Assembly: GCA_032622095.1 (NCBI GenBank)
Contig: CP136063.1
Location: 30,382,987 to 30,446,986 of the forward strand
Origin: Siphonodentalium dalli
Lineage: Eukaryota; Mollusca; Scaphopoda; Gadilida; Siphonodentaliidae
Direction: 5' to 3'
Length of the DNA: 64,000 nt
A program made the position numbers and the translations under genes. A model generated the notes under the pieces. The model did not search any database. It had not been told where the DNA came from and saw only the letters and a list, made by a program, of their open reading frames with translations. Below, in pieces: positions 31,301 through 39,537 of the stretch; positions within the stretch are counted from its first letter, which is position 1; every line of letters begins with the position of its first letter.

Positions 31301-32550
31301 TCTTTGCGGGTCACCGAGTTTATGACGCGATAGTCTATGCACCAGCGAATAGAGCCGTCCCGCTTTTTAACAAGGACAGGGGCTGATGCCCATTCCGACA
31401 CAGAGGGCTCGATGACCTTGGCCATCAAAAGCTTTTTCAAATGAGTTTCCTCTTGGTCGGCAAAGCATGCTGGGGTGCGCCTCATAGGCTGCTTAATTGG
31501 ACGAGCTCCCTCTAAAAGAGGAATACTATGCTCGATTTGGGAGAATGTACCCAAATCAAACTCGTCTTTTGCAAACACGTCTTGAAATTCCAGAAGTAGT
31601 TTTTCAAGGCGGGCTATGTCAGGCCCTGACAATAATTTCGAAGAGCGCTCAAATAGACTCTGTAAATATCCTGGAAGGGTGGAATTACCCACCAGGCGAT
31701 CTCCAGCGCTATTATTTGGGGAGCTCCCCGGAGATAAATAGTCCGGAGCAGATTCCGGCTTGGGCGCGCATGACTTGACGGAGTGTTCAATCACCTCATC
31801 AACTTCATAAGCTTCACCCACACATTGTAATTTATCTAAGATTATCTCTGAATGTTGAGAATTTATAAAACATACTTTTGGGGGGCTATACCCCGAGTGC
31901 AAAGTAGGCAAAATATACTCACCAAGTTGTTCATTGGGTTCAATAGTAAAATCAGCTAATGGTGGAATCGTTTCACACTGCAGTAACACAACTGACTGAG
32001 GGGGTATAACTGTTCGCTGATTGACTATAATTCTAGAAATTTTAGCCACTTTTGGTTTTACCTTGGGAATTGTAGGAATCCGACTCTTTCCCAAAAAGAT
32101 AGAACCTTTATTTGCCCCAATTTTTGCATCGTATTTAGTGAGAAAATCCATCCCAAGAAGCATGGGATCTTCAATGGGTGCTACATATATATTTTCACTA
32201 CACTCGAGTTCCCCAATGGTAATGTCTATGGGTCCCACCAACATACCTTCCATGTGACCATCACGAGCCGCCGTATTAAAGTGTAGAGATTTAATTAAGG
32301 GTGGCTCAGGGCTGAGTTGGTGAAACAATTTGTCAGAGATAATCGTAACATCGGCGGCTGTGTCTACTACTGCTTGGGTAACATGACCAGCTATTTTGAC
32401 CGGAACCTTGATGGCGGAGGCTGATTTAATTTGTTTAATAGTTAATTCCGGTTTGATTTCACCAGACGTTACATTTTTACCAGTTACGAGGTCATGAATT
32501 ATAATTGGGATCGGGCTCAGACCTCGGAAGTTGCCCCGTTCCCGTTTAAA
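28351..32550 (-). CDS. pol: Pol of the 11.8-kb element: protease, RT, RNase H, integrase, PHD finger
   Basis: Made as a Gag-Pol fusion by -1 frameshifting at 32544-32550; the frame has no suitable ATG near its start. Order: retropepsin DTAA active site (Asp at 32362-32364); RT with YLDD (31034-31045); RNase H (DCDSSN, RRELLAV, RTDHSSL); a Cys-rich CKLSDLPCGGCKYC insert; integrase HHCC (about 29600-29480); and a DDE core with 35 residues between the second Asp and Glu (VHIDF, FSDQGS, NGAAERQN). A GPG/F-like module (FWKGPGII) follows. The last 45 residues form a C4HC3 PHD finger ending on the final Cys. PHD fingers read histone H3 tails, so this may steer integration as chromodomains do in chromoviruses. 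No breaks are seen. Confidence 0.93.
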   Translation of the reverse strand, partial: FKRERGNFRGLSPIPIIIHDLVTGKNVTSGEIKPELTIKQIKSASAIKVPVKIAGHVTQAVVDTAADVTIISDKLFHQLSPEPPLIKSLHFNTAARDGHMEGMLVGPIDITIGELECSENIYVAPIEDPMLLGMDFLTKYDAKIGANKGSIFLGKSRIPTIPKVKPKVAKISRIIVNQRTVIPPQSVVLLQCETIPPLADFTIEPNEQLGEYILPTLHSGYSPPKVCFINSQHSEIILDKLQCVGEAYEVDEVIEHSVKSCAPKPESAPDYLSPGSSPNNSAGDRLVGNSTLPGYLQSLFERSSKLLSGPDIARLEKLLLEFQDVFAKDEFDLGTFSQIEHSIPLLEGARPIKQPMRRTPACFADQEETHLKKLLMAKVIEPSVSEWASAPVLVKKRDGSIRWCIDYRVINSVTRKDVYPLPRIDECLDTLSGNSWFGKADCLAAYHQVTVRDEDRAKTAFLTKYGIFNFIKMPFGLTGSPFTWCRVINLVLHGLNWDICLGYLDDVVLMGNSIQNHLENIEKVLSRFRKYNLKLKPSKCEFFQKSIEFLGRIVSEQGVKMMESSIEVVQSWPVPQNTREVESFCGLVNYHRLFIKNYAELARPLYDITGKHKFKWNPEQQVAFDRLKDALTSPPVLSLPNSTDLFILDCDSSNFAIGGELIQVQDGNEKAIAFGSFVLSPQQRRYCTTRRELLAVVRFIRQFRHYLLGRKFLVRTDHSSLRWLMNFKEPQGQLARWLEELGEYNMVIEHRKGTLHVNADALSRIPADGSCEEYFTGCKLSDLPCGGCKYCTRVFNSWTRFENAVDDVVPLTKGSITFAELSESASPAIRQTDSQPNPPLGFSWEPGDEWEDPYEPTDSVCSNTGWTHSQVDLEISSGLKPEVRVRQTTTPKDNALLADVCTLDELAEFQRYDPDLAPVIGWLETGKDPREGELFISSQATKYIWINRQRFLIKNKLLYKIKRDSQQVLVIPRKFATEILTLAHDIPASGHQGVTRTRERIRQNYYWYGVSEDIETFVAACPQCNQGKKPVRHAKWEQVSFHAGAPMERVHIDFLGPLPLSQKGNKYILVMTCQFTKWVEFIALPDQTAETAAYTAVKEFFSRFGCPFQIFSDQGSCFESKLFTAMCEALQIHKARTTPYRPSSNGAAERQNRTLMNAVRCYIDKNQNSWDRYLSQLAGAMRSSVHRLTGFTPNRMMLGREVNHPSDLVFNFNSKIPEYENAAEYVQTLVKEYKDCHELAREHLKAACKKMKRDYDVKINKFEYKLGDLVYLLDTATKKGKARKLSSFWKGPGIIAKVYTPYLFKIFFKSATNVVNHDRLKKCHDRTIPPWLTKCLKRFHETGEVTLERSTGLFCVCQKKWGGKLMLQCDYCNDWYHGECVNITQEEADQLDTYRCPRC
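28354..28488 (-). other. PHD finger at the Pol C-terminus
   Basis: The spacing is C-x-C-x11-C-x2-C-x4-H-x2-C-x15-C-x2-C, with the conserved W (WYHGEC) two residues before the His. This matches the PHD family. It sits where some Gypsy lineages carry a chromodomain, directly after the integrase C-terminal module. Confidence 0.9.
32507..32550 (-). promoter_or_regulatory. -1 programmed ribosomal frameshift site, gag to pol
   Basis: The minus strand carries the canonical slippery heptamer TTTAAAC (32544-32550), phased as T TTA AAC in the Gag frame. Gag ends at 32517-32519 and pol is open in exactly the -1 frame from 32556. The next bases can pair: CGGGGC (32533-32538), five bases after the heptamer, with GCCCG (32512-32516), extendable by GGG with CCC. 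Heptamer, frame and spacing all agree. Confidence 0.88.
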
Positions 32551-35363
32551 TCCTCCTTAAATTTAACTTTATTATCCCGGTTAGGGCGATTTTCAGGATT
32601 CCGTGAAGGGCAGTCTCTTTGAAAATGCCCCACCCCCTGACAGGCATAGCAAATGACCTTGGCCTTGGGAGAGGGTGACCTTGACCTACTTTTGAAATCT
32701 GACTCTTTTTTATCAAAGTGAGAAATTGTGCCAGACTGTGGCTTATTGGTCGCCATCTTTTCTAAAACAGTTGTTAATTTCTCCACTGTCTTTTGGAGAG
32801 TTTCCATATTAGTTTCCAAGGCGAGCATACGTGCCTTGGAATTTGAATTATCGCTCGAAGTTTTCCAACTTGGAGCGCGGGGCGAAAATCTACGAGGGCC
32901 TGGTGAATCACCGGTCTCCGAATCGGAACCCTCGCGCTTGCCTCGGAAGTTGTATCCTCGCTGCTTTGGTCTACCACGACCAGTCTGTCTTACAGACCTA
33001 ACAGGAGAGGTTTCATCATCAGTATCCGATGAAACATGGCGCACGTCTTTGCGAGACACTTTGCTGCCATGAATAGCAGCATAATTGTGTTGATGCCATC
33101 GGATTCTGTTGATGGCTTGTTCCATGGACTGAGGTGTTTCCATGGTAACAAGTTCGGCCGCCCTGGTGTCAGAACAGCCTTGACAGAAGCGCAAGACCGC
33201 TTGCTTGAAGGTAAAATTGGCCGGACATTCTTTAAAGGCACGTGTGGCCAATGAGAGAACGGTCTCGGCCCATTCTTCCAGCGACTGACCAGTGACTTGC
33301 TTTGCTTGTTGGAATCGAATTTGGGTCGTTTCGGGCAAGTCTTTAAATCCGAAACGATTTTCCAACCCGTCAAGCAACTGAACAACTGTCAGATAGGGAT
33401 CACGCTCGGTAAGCAGCGTAAAATACTCGCTCGCTTTTCCTTTTAAACACCAGCAGAGAGCCTGCTGCTGCTCATCCCATCCCCAACGTTGCGACTGGGC
33501 ATACAAAGTGAATTTCACCCTGAAGGCTTGCCACGAGTCGATACCATCATACGAAAACCCTTTTGGCATATGAGGCAGTCGATAATCGCCCTGCCTTCCG
33601 TGAGGAGCGACTTGTTGATTGTATGGTTGATAACCTCCCGGCCCTGGACCAATTTGATTCATCCCGGGGTTTCCCATCCCCTGATTTCCCGGATTCTGTA
33701 TCCATTGATTTCCCGGGGGTGGTTGGTTATACCCAGGGTTCTGCATCCCTTGATTTCCCGGGGGCGGTTGGTGGTAACCAAGGTTATGCATCCCTTGATT
33801 CCCCGGGGGCGGTTGGTTGTAACCAAGGTTCTGCATCCCTTGATTCCCCGGGGGCGGTTGGTTGTAACCAAGGTTCTGCATCCCTTGATTTCCCGGGGGC
33901 GGTTGATTGTAACCCGTTCCCGATACATTGGGTCCCGGCTGAACCTGGGCATGAGAGCCTGGGTTTCTATAACCCGACATATCTTGATTAAACTGACCGA
34001 AGCCAGCTTGAGTGGTACCAGACCCTGGACCCCATGGGTTTAAGGGCCCGGTTGGCGTTGGATCGGTTGGCGGATTTAACTGTGCAAAACTAGTTTGACC
34101 CATGCCAGATTGAGTAGTTCCATAGCCTTGATGCCCGGTTGTTGCATATCCAGAATTTGGATTTAAATTGTAGTGTTGGCTACTCTGTGGTTGTGATCCG
34201 GCATAACCACGATTAGGTTGGTTGTAACCTGGCTGAGCGGGTTGACTCCATTGATATGATTTTCCATATGAGGAGGTGTATGTGCTGGCTATGGTCTGAC
34301 CATATGTACCAGACGTGGTGGCCTGGGTATAGACAGGACTATTTTGCATAGGCGGCACTCGCCCGTCACCTGCATATGCACCCTGCTGAGCGGCCGCATA
34401 GCTGCTCATTGGCGTAGACGTAGCAGGGGGTACAAAGCGTGACGATACCACTGTCGAATTGGCAGTTACGGTAGCTGCTGACGCTTGGCCGTGATGAACA
34501 AATGATGCAGCGGGGGCTACCACTGTTGAATAGGCAGGCATTGTAGTCGACGCTTGGCCACAGAATGAATAGGCCGATGAAAATGATGCAGCCTGTGGTG
34601 CCCCAACTGTAGAACTAGCAGTTACAGCTGCCGGCTGTTGGCCAAAAAGACCATAGGATGGTATAGCAGGTAGTGTCGGGCGAAACCCTGGAAACGGTTC
34701 GCCCGCACTTCGTGCTGGGTTGGAAACCATGGGGCTAAACCAAGCAACGGGTTGTGAAACGGTAACAGCAGCAGCTGCTTGTGTCCCATCGGCTTGGGCG
34801 CCATGTGTGATGTCACCCTGAATCTGGGATTCAGACCAGCGACGTCTTGTGAATTCTGGATCGGTCCTCGGATTTGCGATGGGAGAATAACCTTTCGCAA
34901 ATAAGGCCGCCATTTCCTGACTACTTGGGGGAGAAGGTGGGTGTGTTAGCTTACGCCTCACACTCTCCGGCATCTGCTCACCCCCGGCATCATGGAGAAC
35001 CATTTTCTCGGGGGTTGTTAAACCAGATGGCGGCTTCTTCTCTGTCTGGGGAGGGGTCAAGGGTGACTGGCTTCTTGCGTAATCCTCCCTTCCCTCACCA
35101 TCAGACTCAGACTGATAGTTGTTGGGGTCCGCATGAGCCCTCGGTACCCAGTTATCAGCTTGGGACTTTGAAGTTGGGTGACTAAAGTCAATCACACTCA
35201 ACTGATCCCTTGAACTTCTGAACCGGGGTACGAGACTAAGATCCCTTTGTGATATTAGAGTTACCTGCCGGCGTAACTGAATTATATCGGCGGCAATTTG
35301 GGGACCCACATGAGGAATTTGTTGCAACTCTTTCCAATTAGCTGTATTTATGAAAATCTTCAT
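32517..35363 (-). CDS. gag: Gag of the 11.8-kb element, with N-terminal HhH-like motif and CCHC knuckle
   Basis: ATG at 35361-35363, TGA at 32517-32519, 948 residues, long for a Gypsy Gag. Residues 5-31 (INTANWKELQQIPHVGPQIA...) match the helix-hairpin-helix pattern of ComEA-like proteins, which bind DNA backbone. Residues 35-600 are low-complexity, rich in Pro, Gly, Gln and Ser, with five to six 15-residue NQPPPGNQGMQNLGY repeats (33660-33915). Residues about 600-768 look like the retrotransposon Gag capsid region (SWQAFRVKFTLYAQ...). An SR-rich segment and a CCHC knuckle (C905, C908, H913, C918) follow, then the frameshift site. It should form the particle and package RNA. The HhH motif is an unusual addition. 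Confidence 0.9.
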   Translation of the reverse strand: MKIFINTANWKELQQIPHVGPQIAADIIQLRRQVTLISQRDLSLVPRFRSSRDQLSVIDFSHPTSKSQADNWVPRAHADPNNYQSESDGEGREDYARSQSPLTPPQTEKKPPSGLTTPEKMVLHDAGGEQMPESVRRKLTHPPSPPSSQEMAALFAKGYSPIANPRTDPEFTRRRWSESQIQGDITHGAQADGTQAAAAVTVSQPVAWFSPMVSNPARSAGEPFPGFRPTLPAIPSYGLFGQQPAAVTASSTVGAPQAASFSSAYSFCGQASTTMPAYSTVVAPAASFVHHGQASAATVTANSTVVSSRFVPPATSTPMSSYAAAQQGAYAGDGRVPPMQNSPVYTQATTSGTYGQTIASTYTSSYGKSYQWSQPAQPGYNQPNRGYAGSQPQSSQHYNLNPNSGYATTGHQGYGTTQSGMGQTSFAQLNPPTDPTPTGPLNPWGPGSGTTQAGFGQFNQDMSGYRNPGSHAQVQPGPNVSGTGYNQPPPGNQGMQNLGYNQPPPGNQGMQNLGYNQPPPGNQGMHNLGYHQPPPGNQGMQNPGYNQPPPGNQWIQNPGNQGMGNPGMNQIGPGPGGYQPYNQQVAPHGRQGDYRLPHMPKGFSYDGIDSWQAFRVKFTLYAQSQRWGWDEQQQALCWCLKGKASEYFTLLTERDPYLTVVQLLDGLENRFGFKDLPETTQIRFQQAKQVTGQSLEEWAETVLSLATRAFKECPANFTFKQAVLRFCQGCSDTRAAELVTMETPQSMEQAINRIRWHQHNYAAIHGSKVSRKDVRHVSSDTDDETSPVRSVRQTGRGRPKQRGYNFRGKREGSDSETGDSPGPRRFSPRAPSWKTSSDNSNSKARMLALETNMETLQKTVEKLTTVLEKMATNKPQSGTISHFDKKESDFKSRSRSPSPKAKVICYACQGVGHFQRDCPSRNPENRPNRDNKVKFKEDLNGNGATSEV
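33660..33915 (-). repeat. 45-bp coding tandem repeat in Gag
   Basis: A unit with TTGATTTCCCGGGGGCGGTT (plus-strand reading) repeats every 45 bp, five to six times, encoding the NQPPPGNQGMQNLGY array. Open frames on the plus strand here are mirror images. Confidence 0.92.
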
Positions 35364-36146
35364 GTTGACCAACAAATCACTAAATATTAACCACTATGAA
35401 ACCTTGCACTACCTAGACGCTAAGTAAAATATAATTACAACCAATTTCCCATAGAATCTAGGAAAACTACTCTATATTTTACCACATCTATTTTTATCCA
35501 AAAAGAAAATAGTAACGAACAATAGAGAATATATTGTTCTATTCAACATGCAAAATACGCGAAGAGATGACCATCAAATTACAACAAGAGCGAAATTGTT
35601 TCCATCTTCCGTCTTCTCCGGTCAAATATCAAAAACCTAAATAAATGGATCTTTAATAATTCACGTACAGTGATGTCGATTATGTAATTAAACCGACTGG
35701 AAAATCTGTGCGAATTGGACAATAAATTTCCAGCGATAACATATTTTGAAAGTGGCGAGAAGCAAAAATTGCTGCAAAATCACTTTAATAAATTGATTTA
35801 TGGGGAAGCATGCACAACACAGGAATTCCGGATGTACAAGTGGTGTGATGAAAAATTTAACCCAGAATTGAAGCAGAGATTTCCATGTGGAATTCACCGG
35901 AAAAAATTCAAAGTTATTTCAACACTCTATTCCCACAAAAACAAAAAAACAAAAACCCACCATGCGTAAAAAGCAAGGAGAATCCATTGAAATAAGCATG
36001 GAAGGCTAAATGAGTAAGCAAAGTGAAAAAACAAGCTATAGAAGGCAATAGAATAAACCACGCTGAAATCACGTGGAAATTGGGGTAGAAAAAATACGAG
36101 AAATTATTCCGCAAAAAACATCAAATAATTAACGACTAACGTCAGT
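35364..36146 (-). other. leader between 5' LTR and gag of the 11.8-kb element
   Basis: About 780 bp, AT-rich. A plus-strand frame of 84 codons lacks an ATG and any motif. After the LTR the element strand begins ACTGACGTTAGTCG, without the TGG start of a usual tRNA primer site. The packaging signal should lie here but cannot be recognised. Confidence 0.55.
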
Positions 36147-36409
36147 ATTGTAAAAATTGGCTGTATATAATAACCAGTTACAATATAATATATAATAATG
36201 AACATACTTACTATTAATACATCTTGACACAAACGAGGATTACAAAGGATATAAACTGTAGAATATACGTCTGGATGGTTCGGTTTCTTTTTTGTTCTGA
36301 TTTCTCCGGTTGCTGGTCCACTCGATTTCGACTCCGGATCCTCAGTATAATTTCCGGTCTAATAAGACTTTCTGCACCATATTTCCGGTTTAATCCCAAT
36401 TTCACAACA
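36147..36409 (-). repeat. 5' LTR of the 11.8-kb element (263 bp)
   Basis: Looks identical by eye to 24573-24835. Its outer end at 36409 is followed by CACAT, the second copy of the target duplication, and then by the interrupted zinc-finger frame. Confidence 0.92.
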
Positions 36410-36414
36410 CACAT

Positions 36415-37134
36415 CAGAGAATCCACACCAGAGATAAACCTTACCATTGTGATATATGCGGGAAATCGTTTAATTCTTTGAGCTACTTGGTGACACATAA
36501 GAGAAACCACACCGGAGATAAACCTTACCATTGTGATATATGCGGGAAATCGTTTAATCGATCGAGTGCCTTGGTGGTACATAAGAGAATCCACACCGGA
36601 GATAAGCCTTACCATTGTGATATATGCGGGAAATCATTTAATCGATCTGACATATTGGTGATACATATGAGCATCCACACCGGAGATAAACCTTACCGCT
36701 GTAATATATGCGAGAAATCGTTTAATACATCGAGCTACTTGGTGACACATAAGAGAATCCACACCGGAGATAAACCTTACCGCTGTGATATATGCGGGAA
36801 ATCATCTAATACATCGAGCGACTTGGCGACACATATGAGAATCCACACCGGAGATAAACCTTACCATTGTGATATATGCGGGAAATCGTTTAATACGTCG
36901 AGCAACTTGGTGACACATCAGAGAATCCACACTGGAGATAAGCGTTACCATTGTGATATATGTGGAAAATCATTTAATCAATCGGGCAGCTTGGTGACAC
37001 ATAAGAGAATCCACACCGGAGATAAACCTTATCGTTGTGATATATGCCGGAAATCGTTTAATACATCGAGCTACTTGGTGACACATAAAAGAATCCACAC
37101 CGGGGATAAACCTAACCATTGTGACGACACATAG
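36415..37134 (+). pseudogene. C2H2 zinc-finger gene, copy B, 3' part (after LTR element)
   Basis: The frame continues directly from 24572 once the element and one CACAT copy are disregarded. It completes finger 3 and adds eight more C2H2 fingers of the form CDICGKSFN-x3[10 protein letters not shown] with TGDKPY linkers. One linker is TRDK, one is TGDKRY, and one finger has KSSN for KSFN. The last finger is cut off after HCD by an internal deletion, giving a stop at 37132-37134. The family tail TYISPN remains downstream, out of frame. This is the least decayed of the three copies apart from the insertion. The residues that would choose DNA bases are very similar between fingers, suggesting recent array expansion. 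Confidence 0.9.
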
Positions 37135-37690
37135 CAGAGTCCACACCGGAGATAACTCCACATACATCTCCCCAAATTGAGTTGGTGACATTTAATACAT
37201 GTATGTTCGTCGAAGGATGATTGGAAACAATCTTAGATTCTAATGACAGAGCAGAAAAGGAGGGCAGAATGAATCTTATCCCTAAATTACTATTTCTGTG
37301 GCTTCAAGGGTGAAATATATTTGATTCGAGTCGAGAAACCTATCTATCAGAATGAATCTTCGTAAATTAGCTTTGCACTATGAACTGTATGATTGGGAGA
37401 GATCTTTATTGCCTCCTTGAAGGAGAGATATGTGTACAAGTATATACATGCTTATAAATTCAATAGTGACATACATTGTATATCAATTTCACTTGCATAA
37501 GGTCAGTTAATGAGTGTCCGTATGTATGTGAGCGAAAATGTTATAGTATTTACATCTTAGCATTTAGATCCGCTTACAACAGTTTGTGTCCAGTGAGAAT
37601 ATCACTCGTATATATCCCTGCATGTATGGACACTCAGCACTAGATATATGTTGTTGGTTTGTACATAATATCGAGCAGTGATGAATTATG
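37135..37690 (+). other. 3' flank of zinc-finger unit B, then unassigned sequence
   Basis: 37140-37400 matches the flank after copies A and C. From about 37400 the match stops and unrelated sequence leads to the LINE remnant. No gene is seen. Confidence 0.5.
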
Positions 37691-38627
37691 CTAAGTCACA
37701 TGCGAGTGGGCTGTAAATTTTGCCCTAATTAGGGAACACATAACAAAAAGGAAAAAAGCGGCTATATCGATAAATGAGTCCCGACAGTGACCCACAGCGT
37801 CCAAGAGTGATGGGTGTTCACTTCCCAAGATTAGGGAAAAGAAGTCGTCCTTCACTAGACCGGAAATAAAGAGATATATTTCGATGCCACAACAATCGAT
37901 GACCCGTTCCCAGAAACTATTTCTCAGCAACAGGATCGGAAGTGACGAGCACGTGAACAAGGCGTGATCCAGCTCTTGGTCGTATGTATTTAGGCACTGA
38001 CGACATATACTATTGTTTGGGTATGTTGTCTTGTTCAGCAGAATCGCAAGGTTATTGTATTTCGAGGAAAATGTCGGTTGTGAACGCATGCGCTTCCAAA
38101 CATACCACCCAGATAGCGGATCAGGTACAACCTTCCTGAACACACACAGGTCAGAATCATTTTCGACTGACGCACGCCATGAAGATATATAGCACAGTTT
38201 TACTGTCTCTCTCACTATACATTTCCACACATATTTTGTTTGGAAAATCACCTAGGTCTAACAATTTATCCAGAAAAGAGTCAAGTCGGTACGCCCTCAA
38301 TATAGTTATTATCTCCGTGACGAATCCAGATACAGGTCTTTTGTACAGCCGCTGCAAATGAGCTTTGATGAGGAAAATTTTCAATGGATCCTGTTTGTGA
38401 AATGGAAGGTTTATAAGGCTACCAAGAAAGCACAGTTTACGTATGTGTATTTCCTTCTCCATTGGTAAGATACCCAATAGTCCGAGAGCAAGTTTTGTAT
38501 TTGTTCGTTTTGGTAGAGACTGGGCAGATTTTACACAGGTACGCAATGAACGTTCTATGGTGGCAATAGCAGTCGTTTGTTGTAGAGGGATAACCTCATA
38601 ACCGTATAGTGCTTTCGGTTGAACCAC
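37691..38627 (-). pseudogene. C-terminal remnant of a LINE-type reverse transcriptase ORF
   Basis: On the minus strand 38627-38157 reads LYGYEVIPL..., IERSLRTCVKSAQSLPKRTN and LGLLGILPMEKEIHIRKL, typical of the region downstream of the RT palm in non-LTR retrotransposons. A frame change near 38170-38250 leads to a second frame (to 37691) with CRQCLNTYDQELDHALFTC, the C-x2-C...H-x4-C cluster near the ends of such ORFs. The 5' end is missing, as usual for LINE copies, so endonuclease and RT cores are absent. It replaces part of the duplicated DNA of unit B, so it arrived after the units separated. Confidence 0.72.
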
Positions 38628-38640
38628 AGTCTTGATAATA

Positions 38641-38720
38641 TACTTACTATTAGAACGGTATACATGAGACCCTATGTATCAGTAGCTCCGTTCTTACTAT
38701 TATAACGGTATACATGATAC
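38641..38720 (+). repeat. 52-bp repeat, 1.5 units (unit B)
   Basis: The same unit as the five-copy array at 10650-10910, here with fewer copies. Confidence 0.8.
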
Positions 38721-38964
38721 ACTTTATGTAGTTCTTGTAACCACGCCTCGTTGATAAAGGGTAACTAGCGATTCGTATCAACATGAGTTATTTCATGAGA
38801 TATGTATCCGAAATTTTTAATTGGTTAATTCTGTTATTCGCGGTCGCATTTTGTTACAAATAGCCATATATAGTGCCTTGTATGCTTAAATGTCGTGTCC
38901 GATTTAATGTAACATACACAATTCCCGTATTCTTTACCCAAAGAGTGTTATACAGCCATCTACC
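38721..38964 (+). other. duplicated intergenic DNA of unit B
   Basis: Collinear with 10911-10990 plus 11519-11660 in unit A and with 62228-62468 in unit C. It ends at the TTAA where a T1 element is inserted. Confidence 0.65.
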
Positions 38965-39195
38965 TTAAAGGGGTACTGTACCCCAATTTCAATAAATTCC
39001 CGGTGACAATAGCGATCTAATATGAATATTTTATTATATACTTGCCCATGAATTATAAGGTTTTAGCAGTGAGATATAAGTGATATCCCACTAGTGAGAT
39101 ATCGATATCTCACTGGTATTATTGCGCCGTATGGATCCTCATGTGTGTAGTCAGGTTATATACTTCATAGTGAATGATTTCCTGCACACATCATG

Positions 39196-39385
39196 CACTG
39201 ACATTCATTGGGGTGCCATCGGCAAGTAACGAAAGTATATAATAAATACAAAATCTATACTTTTTGAGTGTTTTAAATATGGGACAATTTTTTTGGGCGT
39301 AATGTGTCAGCATGAAATTTCTGATGTATTGACATTCATTGGGGGCCATAGGCAAGTAACTAAAGTATATAATAAACAGAATATC
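39196..39385 (+). repeat. 54-bp direct repeat pair
   Basis: TGACATTCATTGGGG...GGCAAGTAAC...AAAGTATATAATAAA occurs near 39198-39252 and again near 39331-39380, inside the insertion within the T1 element. Confidence 0.75.
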
Positions 39386-39537
39386 CACACTTGTTCAGTG
39401 GATATGGGTTAAATCTCATGAGTGATGACAAAACATTTGAATTTCCACTCGTGGCTAAAGCCACTCGTGGAAATTCAATGTTTTGTCATCACTCATGAGA
39501 TATAACCCATATCCACTGAAAAAGTGTAGATATCCAC
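39382..39537. repeat. 156-bp near-perfect hairpin
   Basis: Two arms of about 75 bp meet at a 2-base loop (39457-39458; GTGGCT AA AGCCAC). They include TCTCATGAGTGATGACAAAA and AATTTCCACTCGTGGC. Only a few mismatches are seen. It is probably the core of a foldback MITE. Confidence 0.88.

Larger units (their letters stand above)
24573..36409 (-). mobile_element. 11.8-kb Ty3/Gypsy-like LTR retrotransposon with a third ORF carrying a TatD nuclease
   Basis: 263-bp LTRs at 24573-24835 and 36147-36409 look identical. CACAT is duplicated at 24568-24572 and 36410-36414. On the minus strand the order is 5' LTR, a 780-bp leader, gag (35363-32517), a -1 frameshift site, pol (to 28351), ORF3 (28251-25351), a 500-bp 3' UTR, a polypurine tract and the 3' LTR. 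All three long frames are open with no stop or shift, so the element could be autonomous. It lies inside the zinc-finger exon in the opposite orientation. Env-like third ORFs are known in some Gypsy elements; a TatD-type nuclease in that position is not one I know of. Confidence 0.93.

Noticed and set aside
33489-34043. Plus-strand frames across the gag repeats
   Set aside because: Mirror images of the 45-bp coding repeat in Gag, with no independent motif.
36224-36481. Plus-strand frame joining LTR and zinc-finger DNA
   Set aside because: It spans the LTR edge and a foreign exon; it is a chance fusion made by the insertion. The copy of the same frame at 24650-24874 is pure LTR and UTR.
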